NCBI GenBank assembly: GCA_030144725.1
Contig: JASKMD010000023.1
Coordinates: 527,311-591,310, forward strand
Direction of reading: 5' to 3'
DNA from: Haematococcus lacustris
Taxonomy: Eukaryota > Chlorophyta > Chlorophyceae > Chlamydomonadales > Haematococcaceae
DNA length: 64,000 nt
Positions within the stretch are counted from its first letter, which is position 1; each line of letters starts with the position of its first letter. This document shows, piece after piece, positions 26,066 to 37,010 of this stretch. The position numbers and the translations under genes are program-made. Under the pieces are notes generated by a model that searched no databases, was not told where the DNA came from, and saw only the letters and a program-made list of their open reading frames with translations.

Positions 26066-27030
26066 GCGACATGCCATCAGTCTGTGGATCAGCTGTTGAT
26101 TGTGACTGGGTTGTTTGCATGGTTTACATGGATTGGTGGACAACATTGTTGCTTACAAATGGTAGAAGAGGAAACACATGTAAGGGGCTGTCTATGCACT
26201 GCCCTGCAGCCATACTGCTGCCACTCCCTAGCCCCTAGCACCACAGCTGCTCCTACCTAACACCACAGCTGCTCCTACCTGGCACCACAGTTGCTCCTAC
26301 CTAGCACCACAGCAGCTCCTGCCCAGCACCACAGCAGCCCCTGCCCAGCACCACAGCTGCTCCTGCCCAGCACCACAGCTGCTCCTGCCCAGCACCACAG
26401 CTCCTCCTGCCCAGCACCACAGCAGCTAATTCTGCTCTATAGCACAACTGCTCCTGCCTTGCCCCACAGCTGCTCTGTAGTACAGCTGTCCAGCACCACA
26501 GCTGCTCTGTAGCACAGCTGCTCCTGCCTTGCCTCACAGCTGCCCAGCACCACAGCTGCCCAGCACCACAGCTGCTCTGTAGCACAGCTGCCCAGCACCA
26601 CAGCTGCTCCTGCCTTGCCTCACAGCTGCTCTGTAGTACAGCTGCCCAGCACCACAGCTGCTCTGTAGCACAGCTGCTCCTGCCTTGCCTCACAGCTGCC
26701 CAGCACCACAGCTGCTCTGTAGCACAGCTGCCCAGCACCACAGCTGCTCCTGCCTTGCCTCACAGCTGCTCTGTAGTACAGCTGCCCAGCACCACAGCTG
26801 CTCTGTAGCACAGCTGCTCCTGCCTTGCCTCACAGCTGCCCAGCACCACAGCTGCCCAGCACCACAGCTGCTCTGTAGCACAGCTGCCCAGCACCACAGC
26901 TGCTCCTGCCTTGCCTCACAGCTGCTCTGTAGTACAGCTGCCCAGCACCACAGCTGCTCTGTAGCACAGCTGCATAGCACACAGCTACTCCTGCCCAGCA
27001 CCACAGCTGCTCTGCTCTATAGCTCCAGCC
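26066..27030. repeat. CACAGCTGCTCC-type minisatellite downstream of the Crypton-like gene
   Basis: 26,066-26,230 is ordinary 3' flank. From about 26,235 to 27,030 units of ACCACAGCTGC, CTCTGTAGCACAGCTGC and CTCCTGCCTTGCCTCACAGC repeat with a longer period of about 120-200 bases. No gene is supported here; the open frames are repeat artefacts. Confidence 0.85.
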
Positions 27031-27660
27031 TAGCACCGGGGTAGAACAGCGAGGGACAAGGGACCGCTGCTACACAGCTATTTGTCGACCTCTTCGCGGA
27101 ACCTGCGGGTGGAGGACCAGTCAACCAGTTGGAGCTTTCATTTCTCAGCTTCCCTCAAGACTACACGCTTCATCTTGATACCACGTCTCGCTGCGCAACG
27201 TGCTACGCGACAGGATTTCCCATGCGACACACCTTGGATTTTCGGCCCCGCTGTTTCGGGAGCCTTTGGACCCCGCGACCTCACCAGCCGCTTGGCCCAC
27301 GCCTCTATCCCGCAGCGTGCGGTTCCCGTGGCTTTCTGCGCTCACTCCCCTGCCCGCACTTTTTCGGCTTTTGCCCAGGCCGAAACCGTGGGGAGAACCA
27401 CCAACCCCCCTAACGATAAGGGACAACGGCTTTTCCGGACTCATTTCTGCACGGATGTACACGCGGATTGAAGCGTCGGAATGCTGCCGCGCTGAGCCAC
27501 ACGCTGAGCTGGTCGGGCATGTTGCCGGGTATCCGACCCTACAGAGCCTGCGGACTTGATGTACGTTGACCCAGTACCAATGAGCCCCTGTTTAACGCGA
27601 TGGATAGTGCGCGATGTGCGAGGAGCCCGACCTCATGTCCAACATAATAACCCACATGCG
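27031..27660. other. Unassigned non-repetitive sequence, lower GC
   Basis: About 630 bases with overlapping open frames but no recognisable domain, splice pattern or structure. Composition is less skewed than its neighbours. It could be the relic of another mobile element. Confidence 0.3.
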
Positions 27661-29550
27661 CTGGCTCTGACCCCGTTTCCAATGGGCCAGAGCCGGAGCC
27701 AGAGCCAGAGCTAGATCTCACTTTTTGGGTGCTCCGGCGACCCCGTTTCCAATGGAAAGAGCCCGGTCGTTAAGGTGGTTGCCCAGAGCCTGCCATCCCG
27801 CAGCCCCGCAGCCGCAGCTAAGGGCAGCTCCGCTATCCACCCCACGCCTGCTTTTACAAATGGACGCACGACGCCAGGCTGCACGTCGGCGGTGGAGGCA
27901 GCAGATAGCCCGGGTCATCGTCTTGATTGTGGAGTGGTTTCAAACGGAGGGCACAAGGCAAGGGCATGGCCAATGTTTGGGGACATGTCCGATGCCTGAC
28001 TTGCTTTGGTCGGAACCTTGCGCGGGCGCTATAATCGTCTTAGCGAATGCTGGAAAGTGCCCAGGGACTACAAGACATTTTATCCCGATATCCTTACCGT
28101 GTCACAGAGGCTTGTCGCAGAGGCTTGTCACAAGACTGAAACAGTGGGACTTAGACAGTGGGACAAACAAGACTTAAACTAGGGACTTGCTTACACCGTG
28201 GGTCACAGGATTACTGGGTCACAGGTCACCAGGTCACAGGATTACCTACACAATGTGGCATTATACAACCCTACAGATGAGCTACAGAGACCCAACATCA
28301 TGCTGACATAACTGTGACCTGTGGCCTGCGTGCCGTGAGGGGTGATGGGAGCCAACGGGCTCCCCGCTACTGCTGTAGTGGCGACGGCGGCCCCATTGGC
28401 CCAAGGGGAAAGACCCACGCCCAGCACCCCCCCGGCAACACCCCCTGCAACCCACCAAGCACGTGCATTCCACCAAGCTGCAGCCCAGGCGCCCCACCAG
28501 GCAGCACCCCCTTCAACCCACCAGGTGGCAGCCCAGCCGCCCCACCAGGCTGCAACCCAGCCGCCCCACAAAGCACGTGCACCCCACCAGCGTTAGCCAG
28601 GGGGTGCTGCTGCACCTGTTGCTTGGCTTTGCTGGTTGGTGGTGCACGCGGAACGCCAATGCTGGCTGCAGCTGGTGATGGGCGTCTGCGTGCACCACCG
28701 CTGACCCCGTGGTTGGGGGAGGTGAGCGGGCGTGGAGCTGCAATGGCAAGATGTGGAGCTGGTATGGCAAGATGGCAACCTGTGCACTGCTGATCAGCTT
28801 CCAGAACTCATCCTCCTCACCACCACCTGGAACAACAACAACATCATCAACAACAACATGCAATTGCCAAGATGTTGCTTGTATGCTGCTGCTAGCTCTT
28901 GCTGCTTGCTGCTTGCTCTTGCTGCTTGCTGCTTGCAACTCTTCCAACATGACTTGCTGCTTTGGTGTTCTAGCTAAAGGTCCTTGCCTGTGCGCCACTT
29001 CCAGACGGCTACGCAACCAGCTTCGGCGTAGGCGGCTCTGTTCAGGACCTGTTCAGGATCTTGCGGCCTCCTAGGCGCGCTGGATTATCATTTAAGGATG
29101 CAGACAACATCTCGTCCATTTTGTCCCCGTTGGTCTTGCCCTGGACCTGGGCAAACGTCTGCTCCGCAAACAACTCATCTTGCTGGGCCACCCTTGACTC
29201 CTCCTAGAGCCCTGTTGCGAGCCCTGTTGGGAGCCCTGTTCGATGCAAGACAATTATTTTTGGGCTCCGGCTCCGGCTCCGAGCTCCGTGGCCCTCGAGC
29301 CGCAGAGCCCGAAGGGACTGCATGGGGCTTCCAAGAGCGCATCTAGGAGCGAATCTGGCTCCTGGCTCCGGCTCTTGGCACTTTCATTGGAAACGGGGGT
29401 CGGCGGAGCCGACGGTTGGCCGGCGGTTAGAGCCATTTCTGGGCTCTTTGGGAGCTCCGGCTCCGGCTCTGGCTCTTTGCTCCGGCTCTGGCTCCGGCTC
29501 TGGCTCCGGCTCTGGCTCCTTCATTGGAAACGGGGTCTCTGGGGCGACGG
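27661..29550. mobile_element. Foldback-type element with nested inverted repeats
   Basis: The left side carries GACCCCGTTTCCAATG at 27,669-27,684 and CGACCCCGTTTCCAATGG at 27,738-27,755. The right side carries the inverted motif CATTGGAAACGGGG at 29,385-29,398 and 29,522-29,535. The outer pair is followed inward by runs of AGAGCCGGAGCC (27,688-27,712) and the complementary GGCTCTGGCTCCG runs (29,455-29,520), so the arms are long and partly degenerate. The inner pair also matches outside the core (GCTCCGGCGACC versus GGCTCCGCCGACC). The roughly 1.6-kb interior has only weak CCACCAGGCTGCAACCC-type repeats at 28,430-28,590 and no transposase. Likely non-autonomous; no clear target-site duplication was found. 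Confidence 0.65.
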
Positions 29551-29901
29551 AACTAGCAGATAGATCACACCGTTAAATTTCTCTGCGGGGTTGAGAAATT
29601 GCCCCGACCCCTTCATCAGGCGTTCTGCCGCACCCACTTCGTCGGCTTAGTGTGGGATGTGCGGCATCCGCACCAATGCGCCTCAAACGGGCAGATGGCA
29701 AACGTGTGACCGCTCACTGCGTTGAACCCCGCGTTGGACATCGCCATCTGTGGGCCGTCTACACAGGATGACAGAGCTAAACATGACCATCATTGATAAC
29801 GCTGTGCTCGCTGTTGAGACCCAAAAGGTTACCGCGTTGACACTGCAGAACAACAAGGATATAAGCAGGGCTAGGTCGACGATACGCAACAGGAGTTTTC
29901 T
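29551..29901. other. Unassigned region right of the foldback element
   Basis: No repeat or coding signal recognised. Composition is more balanced than in the satellites around it. Confidence 0.3.
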
Positions 29902-30145
29902 ATGAAGTTTCGCCGATTGAATTGCGTGTGGTATAGCGCCTCCCCAGGGTACCGCAGCTGTGACCACTATAGCTTGTTTGGTCCGGACATTGTCAAAGGA
30001 GCAGCCATGCATCCTACTTTTGTGAACGACCTGGGTCTGCTTTTCACCACCATCACCAGCGAGTCTCCTGAAGGCTGGAAAGCTGTCACCAACGCACTAC
30101 AAGGCCTTTGGCAAGACCTTGACAAGCTGAAGTTGGCTAATCTCC
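29902..30145 (+). CDS. Possible exon of an unrecognised gene
   Basis: An open frame with ordinary amino-acid composition (HPTFVNDLGLLFTTITSE, EGWKAVTNALQGLWQDLDKL) ends at CCCAAG|gtagga near 30,151, a plausible donor. Composition and donor suggest a real exon or gene relic, but no family was recognised. No convincing continuation is seen before the satellites at 30.66 kb, apart from a short frame at 30,221-30,403. Confidence 0.3.
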
Positions 30146-30151
30146 AGCCCA

Positions 30152-30664
30152 AGGTAGGAGTGTCAAATTGCTCGTCATACAGCTTCTTGGCATGTGGAAC
30201 TTATTAGAGGTTATTATTAGATGTTGATACCTGATCAAAAGCAGGAGGTAGATCTCAGCTTTGGCACGGTCAAACGAGCACCACCAAGGCTAAAGAGGAA
30301 GTGTCTCCCTGGTAATAACAACCCAAAGCATGCCAGCTGCACATGCTACTGCTACATACTGCTGATTCTCATGATGTCATGCTTCTACGCACACAGGTGG
30401 TGACGAAGATTGTGATGATGTAAACAGTCTTGACAATGATGTGGAGGCAGAACAGCATGCACAGCAACAGGTGCACCCCCCACCTCTGCTGCCCTCACTT
30501 GAGCAGGGACAGCAGCAGCAACAGGTGCACCCCCCCCTCCTGCTGCTGTCACCTGGGCAGAGACAGCAGCAGCAGCAGGTGCAGCCCCTCCCTTTGCTGC
30601 CCTCACCTCATCGACAGCGGCAGTGGCGGCAACAGTGGCATCAGTTGCGTTGCCCCTCCCTGCC
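30152..30664. other. Unassigned; CAG-rich short frames
   Basis: Contains imperfect repeats of a CAACAGGTGCACCCCCC unit at 30,460-30,600 and nothing recognisable as a gene. Confidence 0.3.
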
Positions 30665-31009
30665 CTTCCCCACCCCCTCCTAGCCTTGCCCCACCCCCTC
30701 CCAGCCTTGCGTTGCCCATCCCCTCCCTGCCCAGCCCTGCCCCACCCCCTCCCAGCCCTGCCCCACCCCCTCCCAGCCCTGCCCCACCCCATCCCAGCCC
30801 TGCCCCACCCCATCCCAACCTTGCGTTGCCCCTCCCCTCCCTGCCCAGCCCTGCCCCACCCCATCCCATCCCAGCCCTGCCCCACCCCATCCCAACCTTG
30901 CGTTGCCCCTCCCCTCCCTGCCCAGCCCTGCCCCACCCCATCCCAGCCCTGCCCCACCCCATCCCAGCCCTGCCCCACCCCATCCCAGCCCTGCCCCACC
31001 CCATCCCAA
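30665..31009. repeat. 20-bp GC-rich minisatellite (CCAGCCCTGCCCCACCCCAT)n
   Basis: Tandem 20-bp units, with interspersed CCAACCTTGCGTTGCCCCTC units, running into the N gap. The strand is C-rich, so its complement is a strong G-quadruplex candidate. Confidence 0.9.
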
Positions 31010-31509
31010 NNNNNNNNNNNNNNNNNNNNNNNNNNNNNNNNNNNNNNNNNNNNNNNNNNNNNNNNNNNNNNNNNNNNNNNNNNNNNNNNNNNNNNNNNNN
31101 NNNNNNNNNNNNNNNNNNNNNNNNNNNNNNNNNNNNNNNNNNNNNNNNNNNNNNNNNNNNNNNNNNNNNNNNNNNNNNNNNNNNNNNNNNNNNNNNNNNN
31201 NNNNNNNNNNNNNNNNNNNNNNNNNNNNNNNNNNNNNNNNNNNNNNNNNNNNNNNNNNNNNNNNNNNNNNNNNNNNNNNNNNNNNNNNNNNNNNNNNNNN
31301 NNNNNNNNNNNNNNNNNNNNNNNNNNNNNNNNNNNNNNNNNNNNNNNNNNNNNNNNNNNNNNNNNNNNNNNNNNNNNNNNNNNNNNNNNNNNNNNNNNNN
31401 NNNNNNNNNNNNNNNNNNNNNNNNNNNNNNNNNNNNNNNNNNNNNNNNNNNNNNNNNNNNNNNNNNNNNNNNNNNNNNNNNNNNNNNNNNNNNNNNNNNN
31501 NNNNNNNNN
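31010..31509. other. Assembly gap, exactly 500 N
   Basis: Five hundred Ns between the C-rich 20-bp minisatellite and the G-rich pentanucleotide array. The strand asymmetry switches across the gap, which may indicate a mis-join or an inverted repeat the assembler could not cross. Confidence 1.
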
Positions 31510-32664
31510 GGCGGGGCGGGGCGGGGCGGGGCGGGGCGGGGCGGGGCGGGGCGGGGCGGGGCGGGGCGGGGCGGGGCGGGGCGGGGCGGGGCGGGGCGGG
31601 GCGGGGCGGGGCGGGGCGGGGCGGGGCGGGGCGGGGCGGGGCGGGGCGGGGCGGGGCGGGGCGGGGCGGGGCGGGGCGGGGCGGGGCGGGGCGGGGCGGG
31701 GCGGGGCGGGGCGGGGCGGGGCGGGGCGGGGCGGGGCGGGGCGGGGCGGGGCGGGGCGGGGCGGGGCGGGGCGGGGCGGGGCGGGGCGGGGCGGGGCGGG
31801 GCGGGGCGGGGCGGGGCGGGGCGGGGCGGGGCGGGGCGGGGCGGGGCGGGGCGGGGCGGGGCGGGGCGGGGCGGGGCGGGGCGGGGCGGGGCGGGGCGGG
31901 GCGGGGCGGGGCGGGGCGGGGCGGGGCGGGGCGGGGCGGGGCGGGGCGGGGCGGGGCGGGGCGGGGCGGGGCGGGGCGGGGCGGGGCGGGGCGGGGCGGG
32001 GCGGGGCGGGGCGGGGCGGGGCGGGGCGGGGCGGGGCGGGGCGGGGCGGGGCGGGGCGGGGCGGGGCGGGGCGGGGCGGGGCGGGGCGGGGCGGGGCGGG
32101 GCGGGGCGGGGCGGGGCGGGGCGGGGCGGGGCGGGGCGGGGCGGGGCGGGGCGGGGCGGGGCGGGGCGGGGCGGGGCGGGGCGGGGCGGGGCGGGGCGGG
32201 GCGGGGCGGGGCGGGGCGGGGCGGGGCGGGGCGGGGCGGGGCGGGGCGGGGCGGGGCGGGGCGGGGCGGGGCGGGGCGGGGCGGGGCGGGGCGGGGCGGG
32301 GCGGGGCGGGGCGGGGCGGGGCGGGGCGGGGCGGGGCGGGGCGGGGCGGGGCGGGGCGGGGCGGGGCGGGGCGGGGCGGGGCGGGGCGGGGCGGGGCGGG
32401 GCGGGGCGGGGCGGGGCGGGGCGGGGCGGGGCGGGGCGGGGCGGGGCGGGGCGGGGCGGGGCGGGGCGGGGCGGGGCGGGGCGGGGCGGGGCGGGGCGGG
32501 GCGGGGCGGGGCGGGGCGGGGCGGGGCGGGGCGGGGCGGGGCGGGGCGGGGCGGGGCGGGGCGGGGCGGGGCGGGGCGGGGCGGGGCGGGGCGGGGCGGG
32601 GCGGGGCGGGGCGGGGCGGGGCGGGGCGGGGCGGGGCGGGGCGGGGCGGGGCGGGGCGGGGCGG
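31510..32664. repeat. (GGGGC)n pentanucleotide array, >1.15 kb, perfect
   Basis: About 231 consecutive GGGGC units with no visible interruption, starting at the gap edge and ending in GGCAGCAGCAG at 32,661. The unit has no stop codon in any of six frames, so long Gly-Ala-Arg and Pro-Arg-Ala frames are artefacts. Each unit has a G4 run, so the G strand is an extreme G-quadruplex candidate. Confidence 0.98.
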
Positions 32665-33886
32665 CAGCAGCAGTCGGCAGCAGCAGTCGGATCGGAAAGC
32701 GGTTGCGGCGATGTGGCAATGAGCCCACCTCCCCCCCTTACCTAGAGGGCAATGCCACAGCTCGACCATTGGGACTTACAGCATGCTACTTACTAGGTTA
32801 CGCTCCTTTTAGACATTGTTACACACGCTCATACTCAGATATGTCAAGAGCACACTTTGGTCTGTGACCGTCAACTCCCTTAGCCGATTTCGGGGTCAGG
32901 GCCATGCAGTCAGTCACACAGCTCCACACCATGACCGAGTTTGGACTCGGCTCCTCTGAGAGTTACACTCCCCTACATCCCATCCACCTGCGTGCAACGT
33001 TTCATAGCTCAACTGCCACCCCACAGCCCCGTGGCCCTGATTCTACTTGGAAAACATGATGTCACTTTGAAGATGTCAAACTGATAGAGGCCTGGGTTGT
33101 TTGATGTGCAATTTGTTTCAAGAGATGCGCCAGTGAGTCAAGAACAAACATTTTATAGCCATTTTCCTATGGGTGCAGCGGGTGAAACACAGTGGAGCAC
33201 ACAGTGGAGGAGGGGGTGTGTAAGCCGTTGATACCTTAGTGTGCGCCGACCCGAAGGGTGTATTCGGCGAGAGCGAGTATAACAATATGTTCCAAACACC
33301 CCGTCAAGGTGCCCTGCACGCCCGGCAGACATCGCGTTGGGTGTTGGCCGGACATTCCATTTGTGCACAACCAGCTCACTACGCTAAGTAGATGGGGCCA
33401 CAGCGATGCGGCTCACCGTGCCAAGGATACCCGTCTCGCCGCTGTGGTTTGTTCGCGGGCACATGTGGCAGTACGCGAGCAAAGACTCCAATGTCGTGCG
33501 CTGATGGTCAGATGACGCGCATTGATGTGCAGCTACCAATGTGCCAAACGCTATCGAAAACGATGCAGTATTTAGAGAGTACTTGCATGCATATTACCAA
33601 CCCCATGTTGGGGGCGCCTGAACCCGACATCACTTTGTAGCCCTTCATCAACCGCTTGGTGATGGTGTACCAGCTTCAACATAATGACGTAGCTGCAGGA
33701 GAGCTATGGGAAGGGAATGTCGTAGGTCATGAATGCTGCTGTGAGAAAGTCATGCACCACCTACAATAAATGAGAGTTTAGACAACATATCTCTTGAATG
33801 TGGGCATCACATCCCTGTTTACACATTCAAATGTCAGGTCACTGAAGCATCAGCCGGTACAGGTGCCCACAGGTTCAGCCTGGCCC
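32665..33886. other. Intergenic, nothing recognised
   Basis: About 1.2 kb between the pentanucleotide array and the last exon of the lipocalin-like gene. Only short unconvincing frames are seen. Part is that gene's 3' UTR. Confidence 0.4.
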
Positions 33887-36063
33887 TCAACACTTGCGGT
33901 GATACACCAGCGTGTAGGTCACTGGCCGGCCTTGACCCGTGTCGACATGGGACACCACATGCAGCTCGTTGTCACTCACCAGCCTGCAGCCAGCAGGCCA
34001 GGCAGGGTCAGTGCTGCAAGGCAGTGCTGGCTTGGACATTTCAAACATGGAAGGCACTCTACTGCACAACATGGGTCAGCTCAAGTTGTAGGGCTGTGAG
34101 GATGACACGTCACGCTTTGCATGCTGCAATGCCATGAGCCTCCTCCGCAGGCTTCCCAGCTGCAGGCAGGCAACAGGTGCATGGTGGTGGAGGTGCAAGG
34201 TGGCATGTCCAGCTCCAAGTCAGCAACCCTGCTCCACCTGATTTCATCATAGCCTCGCCCACTATGTGGCGCGTCCCACTCCAGGTCCAGGCGGATACCG
34301 CCACCGGGCAGGACCCAGGCCCGGGCCCGGTGCTTGCCTCGCCGCAAGTCGCGCCGACCCCACTCTGCCACTGGCCCACCCAACACGTACTGCTCCCGCA
34401 CCTTGAACCAGGCTGCGGCAGCCATCAAGCAAGCCAACTCAGCTTGCGGCGGACACAGCACTGCTACGCACACCCGTGCATCGTACATCGAGGGTGTGTG
34501 GCATGAGGTCTTCATACCACTCCAACAGCCCAGCCTGGGGCGTCAGGGCTGAGGTATCTGGTGATGAGCAGAGGCAGGTGGCTGTTTGCCGTGCATGGCC
34601 CTGACCAGTGCTGGGCGAGTGGGTAATAATGTAATAAGTCGGTTATAATCCAACGCAAAAACGTTGATAAGTCGAAAAAGTTGTCCTCAAAATGAGTGAA
34701 CTTTATTACTTCGGTAATAGCTCCACCGCCTGTTTGGTACTCCACTTGTTACATCACATCAGCAGCAGGACGCCAACAGCTCAGCAGTCGCGTGGCAGCA
34801 GCAATCACAGCAAGGCTGCGGCATGGCAGCAGTGGGACAGCAGCAACAGGGCAGCAACAGCCAGCCATCACCTAGCATCACCTAGCATCACCTAGGCGGC
34901 AGCAGTCCCAGTTGCATGCTGACCCACTAGGGCTAGGGTGTGGGGCTATGTTAAATATTTTTGCATCCAGGTCCTACAAGGGAGTATGCTGTACTTATAT
35001 AGAACTATGAATAGTGTGATTTTTGCGATATTTAATTGTTTAGTTAATTTTAGTTCATTGTTTAGTTAATTCTATGATTCATAGGGTCACGCACCTATGA
35101 CACTGAAGACGGCCATGTCAAACACGGTCTCAGTGTCCCCGCCCTCACTGCCCTGTGCTACAGGGGGCGAGCCTCTGCAGGCTGGCTGTGGGGTGAGGTT
35201 CAGCTCTATGCCCTTTACCAGGCTGACTGCCATACGCACAACCCCGTTCAATGCCATGACGTCGCATGCTGGGCCCATGGAGTCGCTGGCCTTGGGGTCC
35301 TGCACACATATTCAGCACAGCATGCACAGCATGGTTAGTGAAGTGGGGAAGGGCACTGCCATTGAGGTTCTGCCCCCCTGTACTGTAGCTGACAGGTGCA
35401 TACCTTGATCCATGTGCCCACCAGCCTGTTGTCTGGTGCATCGCCTGGTGATGCCACTGGTGCTGTTGCACTGCTTTCGGAAGGAGCACTCTGACCATGA
35501 ACCTGCAGAGCACCACCATGAGCACTTGAGTTGGCACTGAAGCTGTTAACTGGAACAACTTTAGCAGTGTCAAGCTTTCCTTGCAAACATGTAATGCCAT
35601 GTGTGAAATATGATTGACTAGGCATGACCGGCTGTGGCAGCTTAGGCAGGGCAGGGTAAGGTGCCAATGCTGACCCTGAGCTCACCACAGAAGGTTGTGC
35701 AAGCAGGCTCCACACAAGATGTGCCGCCAGTAGGAACGCCGCAGACACTGTCAGCACTAGAGCGTACATCTGATGCTCCTCGTTTTCCCTTCCATTAATC
35801 CCCAGGCCGACAGCAGCCATGAGGCACAAGAATGCTGCAAGCTGGAGCGCCATGGGTCCTCGTAATGGGCGCATTGGCTGCGGGGGAAGCACAAGGTTTG
35901 CGGCATGAGTGCCGTTGACGCTGTCGTCACTGGGACCGCAAGCCTTGGGGGCATCAGGGGTGGGCTGTCCGCGGGGTACTGTCCGCGGGGGTTTCCGCGC
36001 ACGGAGCAGCCACACAGCGGTGGCGACGGCCCCTAACAGCGGCCCCAGCGGCGGGCCACCCAT
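33887..36063 (-). CDS. Membrane-anchored lipocalin-like protein (plant/algal family, unnamed)
   Basis: Four or more exons. Exon 1 (35,404-36,063) starts at ATG 36,063. It has a hydrophobic segment at residues 5-20 and two more (about 92-105 and 121-139), a Ser/Pro linker, then LVGTWIK| at AAG|gtatgc. Exon 2 (about 35,089-35,302) gives DPKASDSMGPACDVMALNGV...VFDMAVFSVI and ends ATAG|gtgcgt. Exon 3 (from about 34,417) joins in phase and gives WFKVREQYVLGG, WGRRDLRRGKH and GGGIRLDLEWDAP. The last exon follows ggctgcag near 34,002, gives DNELHVVSHVDT...YTLVYHRKC and stops at 33,887. GTW...KDxxxSDSM, then RRDLRRGKH, then a C-terminal VYxR strand, suggest a lipocalin-like ligand-binding barrel tethered to a membrane. 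I recognise the pattern from plant and algal proteins but know no function. The donor of exon 3 is unresolved. Confidence 0.6.
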
Positions 36064-36736
36064 GCATCCAGACCAAGTTGAAACCGGGTGGTGTGCGCAT
36101 CGTCATGCAAACGCTTTGTACGGTAAACTGCTTAGTCAGGACCCGGGAAGGGCCAGGTAGGTCTATGTGGTGGCGGCAGACCATGCAGTAAGCTGAGACG
36201 TACGTATCAAGAGAGCCACAAGCCTTGACATACACCGGCATTGTCTTCCAGCAACCTTGCTGTGTCCCAAATACCAGATTGCGTCTTGTTGCGTTACCGG
36301 GTACATTATGTATGTGTGATGCAAGTTTGGTTCGCAGCCGTTTGTACCCTTGACAGACAGTGACCGATGGAGCCATGTGCACAGCTGAGCCAGGCGTCAC
36401 GTTCAAGCGACTCCAACTAACAGAAATGACAGGAAATGATAGGAAACCAACCCCTGGTAGCTGAGCCAGGCGTCACGTGGACTGCACGCTGGAGGCTGAG
36501 AGCTGCCTCTCAGTCCTTGCTCAGCCACTGGCAAGGCTGTACACAAGGCTGTGTACTGCTGGGGGTTGGATCTGGCTGCCTTGCATGTGCAGTTGTCCTT
36601 GATAGGCTGGGAAGGGCCGGGGAGCTGTTTCAAGGGCGACTGCTGCCTGGGGCTGAACCAATGATGGTGCGAGGTAAGACTTCAGGATGTGATATCAACC
36701 TTTGCAACAGAACAGAAAATGGGTCAAAAAGGCTTT
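36064..36736. other. Intergenic between lipocalin-like gene and Fanzor element
   Basis: No gene recognised. It should contain the promoter of the lipocalin-like gene and the left flank of the Fanzor-bearing segment. Confidence 0.4.
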
Positions 36737-36849
36737 GAGCCGTGCATCAGCCCCATTGTCCCTCACTAGGGCCTCCATTTGAGCCGGATCAGAAGTACCT
36801 ACTAGCAGCCACTAGCAGCCACTAGCAGCCACTAACTAGATCCGACTCA

Positions 36850-37010
36850 AACAGTGTTATTGGGCTGTGTGGAGTAAACCCAGTGCACATGGCACATGAG
36901 CCCGCCTACCACCTACACTATTGCCTGACCCGAGGGCTATGATGTAGAGTTGGCATGACAAGACATGCACTAATTGTAAGCTGATGACAGCTCAACAAAG
37001 GGGGCACACA
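36850..37010 (-). ncRNA. Candidate omega-RNA region 3' of the Fanzor stop codon
   Basis: Starting at the stop codon (minus strand), about 160 bases align with the sequence after the stop of Fanzor copies 2 and 3. Shared landmarks in order are TAATGTGTGCCCCC, AGCTGTCA, CAGCTTAC, TAGTGCATGT, TTGTCATGCCAA, GGGTCAGGCAAT, TGTAGGTGGTAGGCG, ACTCCACACAG and AACACTGTTT. Conservation of non-coding sequence next to the 3' end of a TnpB/Fanzor gene is the hallmark of its guide RNA and element end. Transcription was not tested; an ordinary conserved 3' UTR is the alternative. Confidence 0.5.

Noticed and set aside
22550..27030. CRISPR-like repeat arrays
   Set aside because: Units are directly tandem without unique spacers, in a eukaryotic context with introns and no cas genes.
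31510..32769. Very long Gly-Ala-Arg and Pro-Arg-Ala open frames on both strands
   Set aside because: The 5-bp unit has no stop in any frame; the frames cross an N gap and show no gene features.
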